A DNA stretch of 64,000 nucleotides. Origin: Lineus longissimus. Lineage: Eukaryota; Nemertea; Pilidiophora; Heteronemertea; Lineidae. The notes under the pieces are model-generated. The model worked only from the letters and a program-made list of their open reading frames with translations, had not been told where the DNA came from and did not search any database. Of this stretch, positions 11,451 to 23,700 are shown piece by piece. Every line of letters begins with the position of its first letter. Positions within the stretch are counted from its first letter, which is position 1. The DNA lies in NCBI RefSeq assembly GCF_910592395.1, contig NC_088324.1:8892953-8956952 (forward strand). The letters run 5' to 3'. The translations under genes were made by a program, and so were the position numbers.

Positions 11451-12720
11451 CTTATCCCCTTTTTGTTATTGATATTGGGACATGTAGGCCAACCTTAATA
11501 GACAACATACGAGTAAGGTTTGCAAAAATACCCAGGGCAGTTTTAAAATAATCAAGATATATACGCATTCCACAGGCAACAGGAGATACAGTGACACAAA
11601 GATCAGTGTTATATCAATTTACCATTACATGTATATCAAAATCTTTCAAAATGTCTCAAGTTGGAAATTGGGAGACACAAACCACGTTAAGTAGATTGTT
11701 TGATGTTTGAATAAGTTTAAGTATTGTAACTTCTATTTCATGGTAAACTTCAATTGCCTGTGGAAATGGTAATAATAGGGACTTTTTTTTCAAACAGTCT
11801 ATAAAACCCTTAACACCGAAGATTCTCGAGACCAATGTAATTGTCACTTACAACATGTTTAAAGATACAGGTGTTAGTAGGGGGCCTATCAGTAAGACGT
11901 ACATTGTAGTGAAGGTCATGGCCGATCACTGGAACTGGAGGACCACATCTTATTCGTCACCATACAAAAAGGGGCATACATATGCATGTACATTTATACT
12001 AGGGGGACAAATGTGACCCACCACGGCAAAATGAGTCGCATGTCGCACAGAAGATGAGCCTAAAATGACACATGGACATAATAGAAGAAATTGATATATT
12101 CAGATTTCACAAAAGGCAGACAATAGTGAAATGAACAACCAGTCCGTCTCAACCTGTCAAGCTAGGAGCGACATGTGACTCATTTGCCATGGCGGGTCAC
12201 AATTAGAAATGCAACATCGGTGTAAAGGTTTGAAATGTCCTAGGATAGAATGCCCGTGGTACGAAGAATTATATTATGTGCTTTAATCTCTGAGCCAATG
12301 ACGGTCACGGCCTCTTTAGAACCATATACTCTAATCAGTTATAACGTATAGGGCCGGACTTTTTTCAGGGGGACATTTCCTACTGCTACACCGGCAGTGC
12401 ACTTCAGTCCGGAAGTTCTAATTTACCGTCACGTGGTGTGGTTCGGAAATTTCTGATGACTACCGAAGCAATTGACCAATGAAAGGGGCTTATTTTCATT
12501 TACATCAAGCACCTGGCCTAGGAAATCCAGTTGTATTGAATGAAGTTTTTTGAAACGAGATCAGAAGGTTGCCCCCTCCCCAAAACCCTATGCCTAAATT
12601 GAGAGATCGGATAATAAGACAGTTGAAGTTACTTGCCCACAAGGCAGTAATAAGGAGATAATAAATATGTAACTACACGACAGTGAGGGAGATCAATAGG
12701 TCAAAGTCAAAGGGAGATCA
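11451..12720. other. Intergenic, no gene recognised
   Basis: AT-rich sequence without a credible exon. Around 12297-12405 it carries one copy of a dispersed element (agaaccatat, then cagggggacattt and ctacaccgg). A second, diverged copy lies at about 13512-13608. Confidence 0.6.
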
Positions 12721-12724
12721 ATAG

Positions 12725-13440
12725 GTTACTCACCATTTACTATTATGCCCGCTGCTTTGAATCGTTTCCCAGGTTTTGGAGGAATCAACAAACAGGAGGG
12801 ATGCCCATCCCCGATCATCATTGGCGTTCGACAGATACCATTGAAGAGTACAGGCATCCCATTCGTTATCGGCTAATCGTCAAAAGAGCAAGCGTGCGAA
12901 AGCTGAAAGCAAAAATGACACACTCAGATATCAGGGATGTTGACCCGGAGGGGACTGCGATGACGTCAGCAAATTTTCCGATGATGCAAGGAATCACGTA
13001 ACATGAGGTCACCACGCTACCTCTTCTTGTACTACGGCACACTTTGTGGGAGCGTTTGAGACATGGTTATTTCAAAAAGTGGTATCGCGGACCACGAGGT
13101 AAAGCGTCACAGTATAGCAAAATATCACTCTTCCGGTTGACTTCCTTGACAACGATGGTTACGAATGACGATGCATGGAGAACGCTAAAATATAGTTGGC
13201 AGCATAGGTTTGCAAGATCGCCTGATGAGCCGTCACAGTGTAAACCCCTTATTTCCTTATCTACATTGGCACTATTTTTCTTACCGTATACACAGTCCTT
13301 GCCTTGGACTTTCTTCGCCATCGTCTGGACGAAATCAACATCATCAAGGATGCCATCAGTATTTAAAAGGAATGAGCGGACATTCCGTACACCATGGACC
13401 AAGGTAGGACGGTTGCTGAAATCTCGTACATCATAGACTG
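12725..13440 (-). other. Possible exon remnants of an unknown gene
   Basis: Two minus-strand stretches look weakly exon-like. One, about 13260-13430, is open and ends at a donor-like GTAAGA; it encodes DVRDFSNRPTLVHGVRNV among other residues. The other, about 12735-12875, follows an AG acceptor-like site and ends in GTGAGT. Two frames stay open across the second stretch and I recognise neither product. An in-frame stop lies just upstream of the first stretch, and no start or full gene can be built. This may be a decayed gene or chance. Confidence 0.25.
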
Positions 13441-14721
13441 GGGTAACATATGGTCATCACTGAAATAAAAAAAATCAAAATTCTGTTATGGACTTCAGTC
13501 TCCTCCCTGTCATAGTCTCTATAGAACCATATCATAATCGGTCAGAATACAATAATGCAGGACACTTTTTCAAGGGGGACATTTTCTACTTCTACACCGG
13601 CCACGTGTTCTTGTGTTCACCTTGCCTATATTTAGGTTGGTTTTGGCTCTGAGCGACCACCTCCGATTGGTGCGATGCCAACCGTTGTTTTGGGTCTTTT
13701 GACCCGGCCAAAAGCCACACGCCAAGCCCTCCCGGCCTCGACCATTTTCTTGTCGTTGTAAAAAGTTTTCAAAATAACAATTCAAATACTGATATTTGAC
13801 TGGTATTTGGTAATGTGTTAATTAGCATTCTGCTTCTAATTAAACTCAGAAGATATGGGAAGAAGGTAATTCTGTAGAAGTCCATTTTGCTCTCTTCGGC
13901 TGGGCATGGTGTCGGTATAATGGTACGGGCCGGTAACATCCATATTGTCGGCCATTGGATTCTCAGATACATTCTATATACATGTACATTTTTAGCGAAT
14001 ATTTCTTTGTCAAAAGAAATAAGGACAGACTTTTCAGATTACTCCATAAAATGTGATAGTTAGTTTATAAGAACATACCTGAATAAAGTGCTATTTTCGG
14101 TCGAGTCGGTAACAAATCGAAAAATCCGCTCCACGTGTGTAAAATCATGGCCGCTTTCCTTGCTGGAATATTCCTTGGTGCCACGCTGGCAGGTCATGTG
14201 ACCCTGGCCATGGCCGGCCATTGGTTGGTTGATTAATGGGATGACAAGGCCTTTTGGGTAATAATACTTCATGAATAGAAGCACACTCATTGAATTCGAT
14301 TTCATATTTCACTTCACGGTATTGTGTCCGGAGCCACCTAACACTATAACATGTGGTCAGTTTCAGGTCTTAAAATCGAATGGAAAATGAGTCAATAGGC
14401 AGGTTTAGCAACCCTCATGAACGAACGACGAAGTACGCCGACTACGAACGTATGTCGTGTCATCAACTAAAGTCCAGTGCTTATTCATACTCAGCAAGAC
14501 GTGTCGAGTAATCCGGAAAGCGCGTTTTTTAAAAGTCGTCTATAGAGTACATTTACATACATGCACCTCATACATCGTCCTTCACAGATCTTCCTAAGGG
14601 TATCGAAACCTGCCTAATAGTAGAAGGAATTAGCACTTCATTTTTCATATCGCCAAGTCTCCTCCGATATATATGCAACACCTTTCAAAAGCAACATTTT
14701 GCGCAAAATTACAAACATACA

Positions 14722-14781
14722 CCGCATTATTCGAGTGCGTCGAAGAGTTGGCCGCATTATTCGAGTGCGTCGAAGAGTTGG
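14722..14781. repeat. 30-bp tandem duplication
   Basis: Two identical 30-bp copies, each starting ccgcattattcgagtgcgtc, lie head to tail at 14722 and 14752. Confidence 0.9.
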
Positions 14782-14977
14782 CCTTGCAAAAACAAAGACT
14801 GTATTAGCAGAACAGATGACCGCCGGTTTTTCACAGACGACCGATACGACTCGCACTGCGCAACAAGCAAAACTAACTAAATTCGTGCTGAAATCGTCGT
14901 TACCGCCCTCGCCACGGGAACTACCAACAACGTCGATATTCCTACACAGTCTTTGGTCAAAGATACTGTTGCAACTA

Positions 14978-16206
14978 GCCAAGGTACCATCACAACCAGC
15001 CAAGGTGCCATCAGTCTCTGATCATAGACACTGTCACAACAAGCCAAGGTACCATCAGTCTCTGAGCAGAGACACTGTCACACCCAGCCAAGGTGCCATC
15101 AGTCTCTGATCTGAGACACTGCGCAGCCAGCCAAGGTGCCATCAGTCTCTGATCATAGACACTATCACAGCCAGCCAAGGTGCCATCAGTCTCTGATCTG
15201 AGACACTGTCACAACAAGCCAAGGTGCCATCAGTCTCTGAGCAGAGACACTGTCACAACCAGCAAAGGTGCCATCAGTCTCTGATCTGAGACACTGGGCA
15301 GCCAGCAAAGGTGCCATCAGTCTCTGATCATAGACACTGTCACAGCCAGCAAAGGTGCCATCAGTCTCTGATCTGAGACACTGCACAGCCAGCAAAGGTG
15401 CCATCAGTCTCTGATCTGAGACACTGGGCAGCCAGCAAAGGTGCCATCAGTCTCTGATCTGAGACACTGGGCAGCCAGCAAAGGTGCCATCAGTCTCTGA
15501 TCTGAGACACTGGGCAGCCAGCAAAGGTGCCATCAGTCTCTGATCTGAGACACTTGGGCAGCCAGCAAAGGTGCCATTAGTCTCTGATCTGAGACACTGC
15601 ATAGCCAGCCAAAGTGCCATCAATCTCTGATCATAGACACTGTCACAGCCAGCCAAGGTGCAATCAGTCTCTGATCATAGACACTGTCACAGCCAGCAAA
15701 GGTGCCATCAGTCTCTGATCTGAGACACTGCGCAGCCAGCAAAGGTGCCATATGTCTCTGATCAGAGACACTGTCACAATAAGCCAAGGTGCCATCAGTC
15801 TCTGATCTGAGACACTGTCACAGCCAGCCAAGGTGCCATCAGTCTCTGATCTGAGACACTGTCACAACAAGCCAAGGTGCCATCAGTCTCTGATCTGAGA
15901 CACTGCACAGCCAGCAAAGGTGTCATCATTCTCTGATCATAGACATTATCACAACCAGCCAAGGTGCCATCAGTCTCTGATCTGAGACACTGTCACAACA
16001 AGCCAAGGTGCCATCAGTCTCTGATCTGAGACGCTGCACAGCCAGCCAAGGTGCCATCTGTCTCTGATCTGAGACACTGCACAGCCAGCCAAGGTGCCAT
16101 CTGTCTCTGATCAGAGACACCGTCACAACAAGCCAATGTGTCATCAGTCTCTGGTCAGAGATGCGCTCACAACTAGCTAATGTGTCACAACTCTCTGATC
16201 AGAGAC
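14978..16206. repeat. 43-bp minisatellite with palindromic core
   Basis: About 28 units of 43 bp, for example successive gtgccat at 15441 and 15484. The unit joins ggtgccatcagtctctgat, a variable centre, gagacactg and a cagccagc(c/a)aa spacer. The centre occurs as gtctctgatcagagac, a perfect 16-bp palindrome, or as near-palindromes with ctg or cat. It is unrelated in sequence to the 43-bp array at the left of the window. Confidence 0.95.
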
Positions 16207-16740
16207 GAAGTATCAACCTATTATAGTGTAACAAGCTTCAGAATTCGGCAAAATAAGAATAGTTGGCCAAGTTCTATGATGATTCCATGAATCACCAGCA
16301 TTACCCAGAAAGAAAGATGCTGTGCAGTCTATGAGTTGCAGAGTCAAATCGAGCATATCAAACCTTTCTGATGGACCAGCTCATTCTGTTTGGGAGAGTT
16401 TCTTTCACGGGGTGCTATAAGCAATCTGGAATAAAGGTTAAAATGGGAAGAAAGTGAAACACTGGCAAGAAAAAGGCAGAAGTGGAAATGGGCAGAAGAC
16501 TAGGCAGAAGAGGAATAGGTGAAAAGGGAAAAGGCTAAAAAGGAGAGGCAGAAGAGGAATAGGCAGTTTGATTCCTGGTTAAGTTCCCGGTCAATCCTGG
16601 TATACTCACGCCGAAGAGAAACTCTGTTCAACAGCGTAGGTTTCCTCCTACTTTACAAGTTACCCAATATTGTTTATAGACTAATAATGTTGACGCTTGG
16701 CTATCTCTTGTAAAATATGGAGAAGTTCCTAGGCTTGACT
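16207..16740. other. No gene seen
   Basis: Purine-rich sequence with a GAAGAGG(A)-like simple stretch at about 16440-16560. No exon or RNA gene could be supported. Confidence 0.6.
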
Positions 16741-16915
16741 TGCATCGAATAACACATGAAGGAATTATGACCTGCATCGAATAACACATGAAGGAATTAT
16801 GACCTGCATCGAATAACACATGAAGGAATTATGACCTGCATCCAATAACACATGAAGGAATTATGACCTGCATCCAATAACACATGAAGGAATTATGACC
16901 TGCATCCATTAACAC
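16741..16915. repeat. 32-bp tandem repeat
   Basis: Five to six units with a 32-bp period (tgcatcgaataacacatgaa, then ggaattatgacc). They are nearly identical except for a g/c variant at position 7 and a diverged last unit. Confidence 0.93.
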
Positions 16916-17102
16916 TAGACGGATTTATTATTAAAATATACTTAGGTTTGAGCATATAATTGATAGTCCATAATTGAGCCAAAATCACAAGTCGCTTACC
17001 AAAGCTTCACCTTCATATATGGTAGTCTTCATCAGTGTCGTCTGAGGTCTAGGGTGATGGAAACTTCCACCCCAGAAGTAAAACTCCAAGGTTGCGGTGC
17101 AT

Positions 17103-17240
17103 AAGGGGGGCCTCATAGCCTAGTAGTTAACACTGGTGGCTCCCACGCAATAGGGCCCAGGTTCAATTCCAGGACGGTATTTCTGGATGAACAGGAGTGG
17201 CTTTTAAGGAACTAAAATTCCTGGCTCTTCTCAACAGGTA
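17103..17240 (+). mobile_element. tRNA-derived SINE-like element
   Basis: A tRNA-like head has an A-box-like segment (tagcctagtagttaacactgg, about 17116) and a B-box (ggttcaattcc, 17160-17170). The flanking sequence does not fold into a clean tRNA, so a SINE is preferred over a functional tRNA gene. The 3' end is uncertain. It lies downstream of the sarcosine dehydrogenase stop codon. Confidence 0.6.
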
Positions 17241-17763
17241 TGTTTAACACACACACAACATATAGCTAATCGAGAGTCTGTCGAATGAGATGAAAAAGCT
17301 ATGGTATCTTGTACTCAAGTGTCTATAAAGTGGAGACCACACCTCTGGGAAAAATCCAATAGAGTTACGTTGCTGGTAATGATATAATAATGAAGCAAGG
17401 CCACTCCATTGACATGGATAATGCCAAGGTTTTTTACATTAAGGAGGATTGGTTTAGGAGAGACATAAAAGAGGTGACCCAGATCCAGTCACAACAACCG
17501 ATGCTCAACAGGGATTGGGGGAGACACAGGCTCCCTAAGAACTGGGACAAAGTGGGTTGTGAAAAATGTACAATGAGGTCAAACGTATGTCTGCGCAAGA
17601 CCTCAGACTTAACTGGATATGCCTACCGAAGGGAGGTGAAAGCTTTGGCAAGTTTTTTAAGGTCTGCCATTATAAAAATCACAAGATGCCATTTTATTGC
17701 ATCGCAGTTAGTTGATAAGCCATTCTCACTTCCATCTCTGAACATGAGAAAAACGGTATAAGA

Positions 17764-20700
17764 CTAGTCATAAAGTCCTTTCACTCTCTTATGCTTAGGA
17801 TCAAAGGGGGTCTGTATGTGGATCTTCGCATCGAAAGAATTGCCCATGTGTTCGACACGATAGCTGCCTGCTTTGAGGAAATCGTTAGTGACGTTGCCTC
17901 CCTCTGGGTGCGAGACATAGCCATATCCAATGCTTTTGTTGAGCGCAAATGCGTAGTCTGCCCTTCGAAGGAATCCGACAGCGACATCATCTCTAAAGAT
18001 CGTTTCCAATCCGTGGAGAGGGACGTGCCTAAAAAACAAATAATTTGAAATAAGGTTTTCTTTCAAAATGAAAGTGACAAAGACATAGACAGACAAGACA
18101 GACAGTTTACTTGACAACAACAAAATACTGAATAGCACTCCAGCAGGAGAAAAACATATCATTTTTTATTTCTAGCACACGCACAACTCGTGGCGTGGGA
18201 AACTCCTCCCTTTCATCTGAAACTTCCAAGTTCAAGGATCTAAAAATACTGGACAAAGCATGACAAAGAACACACCATTTGAAGCAAAATACTGACAACT
18301 TTTCCCAGCCATTCAGGCTTTTTCGCATGCAATGCCATTTCCTTGTGAAATGGACTAAAATATTCATACAGCACATACACGTATCAAGCACCGAGAGATG
18401 TTTTTGGACCCAAGCGTATCGACACCAAACAAGAAAGCTCCTTGTTTACACCAAGGGCATACGAGCAAGAATCATGATACGACTTACTCATCAATGGTGA
18501 ATGCAGCCAACTTCTTCTTCAGACCATCCTTCTTCTGTTTTTCCAGCGCTTCCCGTCCTAAAAATGGCACGTCGGTTTTCAACTTGCAGGTGAATGCAAG
18601 ATTGGATTCCAGGGGTGTGTCATCACTACGGAGGTCTGCGTGCCAATGGCGATAACCTGGGACAAATAATGCGGAAAGTGGAAAATGCCATAATGGTTAC
18701 AGACTTTTTTCTCTCACAACTTGGTGCAGCAATATGATTATTAAATGAACAAGCTTAATCAACAGTGAAACAGTAGAATAACAAACATAAAACCCCCAAA
18801 ATATATGGACTAAACTTAGATTGAGGTGGCAAATCGGTGTGTCCACTGAGCACAAAGTCTGTAAGCACGAAAGAGCAACAGAACAAGAAACCATTTTGCA
18901 CTTTAAGCACAACCTCTGGAAGCAAGAAAAGGCAACAGAACAAGATGATGTTGCACACCTATAGCACAAACTCTGGAGGCAAGAAAAGGCAACAGAACAA
19001 GATGATGTTGCACACCTTCAGCACAAACTCTGGAAGCAAGAATAGGCAACAGAACAAGAAGCTGTTTCACACCTATAGCACAAACTCTGGAGGCAAGAAA
19101 AGGCAAGAAGCTGTTGCACACCTTTAGTACAAACTCAGGAAGCAAGAAAATGCAACAGAACAAAAAGCTGTTGCACACCTATAGCACAAACTCTGGAGGC
19201 AAGAAAAGGCAACAGAACAAAAAGCTGTTGCACACCTATAGCACAAACTCTGGAGGCAAGAAAAGGCAACAGAACAAAAAGCTGTTGCACACCTATAGCA
19301 CAAACTCTGGAGGCAAGAAAAGGCAACAGAACAAAAAGCTGTTGCACACCTTTAGTACAAACTCTGGAGGCAAGAAAATGCAACAGAACAAAAAGCTGTT
19401 GCACACCTATAGCACAAATTCTGGAGGCAAGAAAAGGCAACAGAACAAGAAGCTGTTTCACACCTATAGTACAAACTCTGGAAGCAAGAATAGGCAACAG
19501 AACAAAAAGCTGTTTCACACCTATAGCACAAACTCTGGAGGCAAGAAAAGGCAAGAAGCTGTTGCACACCTTTAGTACAAACTCTAGAGACAAGAAAAGG
19601 CAAGAAGCTGTTGCACACCTATAGTACAAACTCAGGAAGCAAGAAAAAGGTAACAGAACAATAAACTTTTGCACACCTTTAGCATAAACTCTGGAAGCAA
19701 GAAATGGCAACAGAACAAAAAGCTGTTGCACACCTATAGCACAAACTCTGGAATCAAGAAAGGCAACAGAACAAAAAGCTGTTGCACACCTTTAGCATAA
19801 ACTCTGGAAGCAAGAAATGGCAACAGAACAAAAAGCTGTTGCACACCTAGCATAAACTCTGGAAGCAAGAAGGCAACAGAACAAAAAGCTGTTGCACACC
19901 TTTAGCATAAACTCTGGAAGCAAGAAATGGCAACAGAACAAAAAGCTGTTGCACACCTGGAAGCAAGAAGACGCTGCTGACATCTTACCACAAACTCAGG
20001 AAGCAAGAAAAAAGGTAACAGAACAATAAACTTTCGCAAACCTTTTGCTAAACCCTGGAAGCAAGAAAAGGCAACAGAGCAAGAAGCTGTTGCACACCTT
20101 TAAGCACAAACTCACCTTTTTCTATGCTCAGAGAATCAATAGCTCGGTACCCAGCATCGCAGATACCATACTGGCCACCAGCTTCCATGACTGCTCGATA
20201 GACATCCACGGCCGATTTATTGGGCACGTGCAACTCCCAGCCGAGTTCACCGACAAACGACAACCGCAGCGCCCGACAATCGTGCCCGGCAACTTTTATA
20301 GCTTGATGGGTCGAGAAAGGGAAAGCTTCGTTGCTGAAATCTGTCTCAGATAATTGTTGCAGGACAGCACGACTGAAAACAAGATGTACGGATCTTAGCA
20401 AAATTAGCATCTCAAACTTTAGCAACTCTGTGCTGGGTGTTCGAAACCATAGGAGACATTGTGTCATAACAAGCACAACTTTAATGGGATTAACTATAAG
20501 AATGCAAGGATGCTTAAATTATTGTTCTGCTTCACTCTCACTCATCCACCGATTCAAGGCGCTCTCCCCATTGCTTAACTTTGAGGATTCTCAGGAGAAC
20601 TGAGAAGATCTACTAAGGAAAAATATGTCTTCAATGGCTTTCGCCAGTATTGAGATAGCTACTGCCTACCTTTGAGGCCCTTGAACACTAATAAGTACCA

Positions 20701-23700
20701 TGTCATCAGTGTGGTCAATTAGGCGGCAGTTGAATTTATTGTCCTGAATAACGGTCATGAGATGGCTGTAGTTCTGCTGTGCTGCTGCCCCTCCAACAGC
20801 CAGGTAGTACCCTCGTCCTAGAAATGGCATAAAGAATGAAGAATAACAAAATGGTAACAGTCACAGACAGTAGTGAAAACAGTCACAGACACGTACAGCC
20901 AACAGAGAATAAGTCAGTAAGTACAGAAATGTTGAGGTTCTGCATGAAGTGGCTGCATTTAAACAGCTTTGAAATAAAATACCGCTGGGGTATCTTGCTT
21001 GCCTAGGCATAGGCACAAGCTACAAGAAACCTTGGTTTCGTTCAAGGGTTGAGGAAATCTGGGTTCTCGGACACGAAAATGAAACAGGGGTGACCCTTCT
21101 GAGAGTCCAGTTTTCTGAGCCCTCTGCTCTGACCACTCAACCACTGGTCTTCTAATCATACCTTCAAATGCAGGACTGTGAGGGGCTCCGTCACCCGGCT
21201 CCAGCACACTCACTGTCAGATCAGCCTCCGCGCCTCCAGCCTTGTTCAACATACAACTATAGACAGTGGACCCGGTCGCCTTCCTGATATCGTTAGAGAA
21301 TATCCAATTCGCTGCCTTCTCTGCGTCGGGTCCGACAAGGTAGTATTTGCCGAAATATGACATGTCGAATGCTGCAACACTGTTGCGGCATGTCAGGCAT
21401 TCTTTACCAATCTGAAAAGTAAAAGACACAGTTGGACCTTCGTTAGTGTATACCCCTACTGGTACTACTCAGAACTGCCTACCCTTGAGTCCAGCAAAGT
21501 GTAAATCCCTTGGTGAAAAAGAGTTGATCAGTAACAGAAAGTATGATTCCTGGGTTTTCTGATGAGTTTGGCATGATTTTAAATTTTTCTCTCCTAGAGT
21601 CAAAGTGTAAAATGGCCCTTACTAAGTGTAAACAGACCTTACAATGTGTAAAGTCGCCCCCAAATGTGTAAGGTAGGCAGCCCTGACTACTGTTAACAAC
21701 CTAATTTCATACAAGTAATACAATGCCCTTCTCACGCCTCTGCCATCATCAAAGGAATTGATGCATCAAGTCATACGGAAGCTTCTGAATGGAACCTTAT
21801 TGCAGGCTCTACTGTCCACATATTCATCCGGCAAAATCTCGCTCATTGATCTGCGCCAAACTTTTAAACAGGATAGGAGAAGGTTCATTTTCTCGGGCGG
21901 TGAAAATGTCAAAAGTTATATTATCCCAAACTCGAGTTGCGGAAGGTACAAAAATACCAGAGTATAAGGAGTCAGGGATTGGAGATTGGGGTACTTGATG
22001 GAGGGGTCAGTCAAAAGCTCAAGGAACACAGGTTATTGAGGGTTATCCCCAGCCCTTGGGACTTGCCCGATGATCCCCCCTCCCCATCTGCCCAGAGACT
22101 TCACTTACCTGCTCATGGTGAACTGGGAAATCAAACGTATAATCCTGCAGCAGTTTTTGATTGTATCCATAATTCTCGCGAGGCTTGTTGTCGTAAGATC
22201 CGTAATAATCGTACTCAAGTGCCTGGAAATAAGATCTGTATTATAAGGCCACACCAATTTAATACCTTGGATAGTGGGCGAGGAGGCAAACTTTTCTTTG
22301 TCGGAGGAAGTCTCAGTAGACAATAAAGTGGCGATCATCCCTTGCTTTTTGCTGTCCAGGCTTGTCCATAGGCAGACTACACCTGCTGCTGATTTGCCAT
22401 GATGTTGATACTTACTGGGACGTTTTCATTCGGAGAAAACCAGCCCGGTCGTTCCCATCCAAGACGTTCTTGAAACACACAGCCTTTCTCCAGTAGTACC
22501 TACGAGAAAGAAAAATATGCATCAGGGAAAATGTAAAATAGAACAAGAATTTTATCACCTTGCACATTTCTTGCAATTCTTTTGCCATCCAAGGGAAGTT
22601 AGGCACACCGGGGGCAGCATCCATTCAGGAGCGCCATAAGTAAGATGAGACAGCTCGGTAAGTTGGAAAGCCTTTCTAATTCTCGGGAAGTTGGACAATA
22701 GCATTCCGCGAAGATGACGTCACTGCAGCTGCTGCCCTCTATTTCCCCATTGCTGAATTACAGGCAATGTCGGACAAACATGCGGTTTCGTAATGGATTC
22801 AGGCTTTCTAACTGGGGCAGTTAGATTCAATCTGGCACATGTCCGAGTGTTGGAAATACTACATAATTGTTCTGAATATTTCTCTCTCTGACTCTATGGT
22901 ATCATTCATGCCAAAAACAATGCAGGGTCAAAGATAATTGACTTTGAAATAAGCTCAAATGCGTAGAAATAAGTGTCGATGTCCGACTGTCACGTGACTA
23001 AAACGTCATCAATATCTTATGCAAATGACCTTGTGAGCTATAAATAGTAACTTCGCGGAATGCTATTGATTCTCTGGGTGTTCCTGGTTTATGGTTCTCC
23101 TCAATGACTGGATGTGCCAAGAACAATATGTAACTTCAGTGTGAGAAAACAGTCTACACATCTCAAAGCTTCTCCATAACTGTTGTAGAGGTCAGGGGGC
23201 AAGCTAAAGACCCCAACAAGTTAGAAACGTGAGAAGCTCGTGATGGGCTCTCCCTCTGGCAGAAGACGGAGTCACTGGCAAATAAATCGAATGGCACCTA
23301 ACTGCAGTGGCATGTAAAAAGCTCATCAAGCCTCGGAGGAGAAATAGTTCCTGGGAATGATACCCCAAAGTGCAAAGCGAGCACTGAAGAAGAAGAAGAG
23401 TTGCTAACTATTCCATTCACAACTCACCTCATAAAGGGCATCCTTCCTGAGGCCTCTGCTAGCTAGAGGCTCATCGTGAGGAAATACAATGCTGTAATTC
23501 TTGGCATACGACTCGTGGCTTCTTTCTTTAATCCACTTTTGGTTGTCCGTCAGCCTTTCCGTGAAACGCCTGAAAAAAACAGATAAAGAATACTGTGCTG
23601 TCCTTCACAGATGCTCACTCGCTCACCAGAGAAAAATGGAGAGAGAGATCTAGAGAGATTCTGATCCAAAACTTACCGAATATCATATCCGAACATATCA

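Noticed and set aside
14978-16206. CRISPR-like array of palindromic repeats with spacers
   Set aside because: The whole 43-bp unit is repeated, spacers included, and the DNA is eukaryotic. It is a minisatellite.
17390-17761. A 123-residue plus-strand frame after the SARDH stop
   Set aside because: No family resemblance, splice context or promoter. It lies in the likely SARDH 3' region and is best treated as chance.
19114-19731. Long repeat-protein frames on both strands (19-residue units)
   Set aside because: They arise because the 57-bp intronic minisatellite is divisible by three. They lie within SARDH intron 13 and have no start context, splice signals or family.
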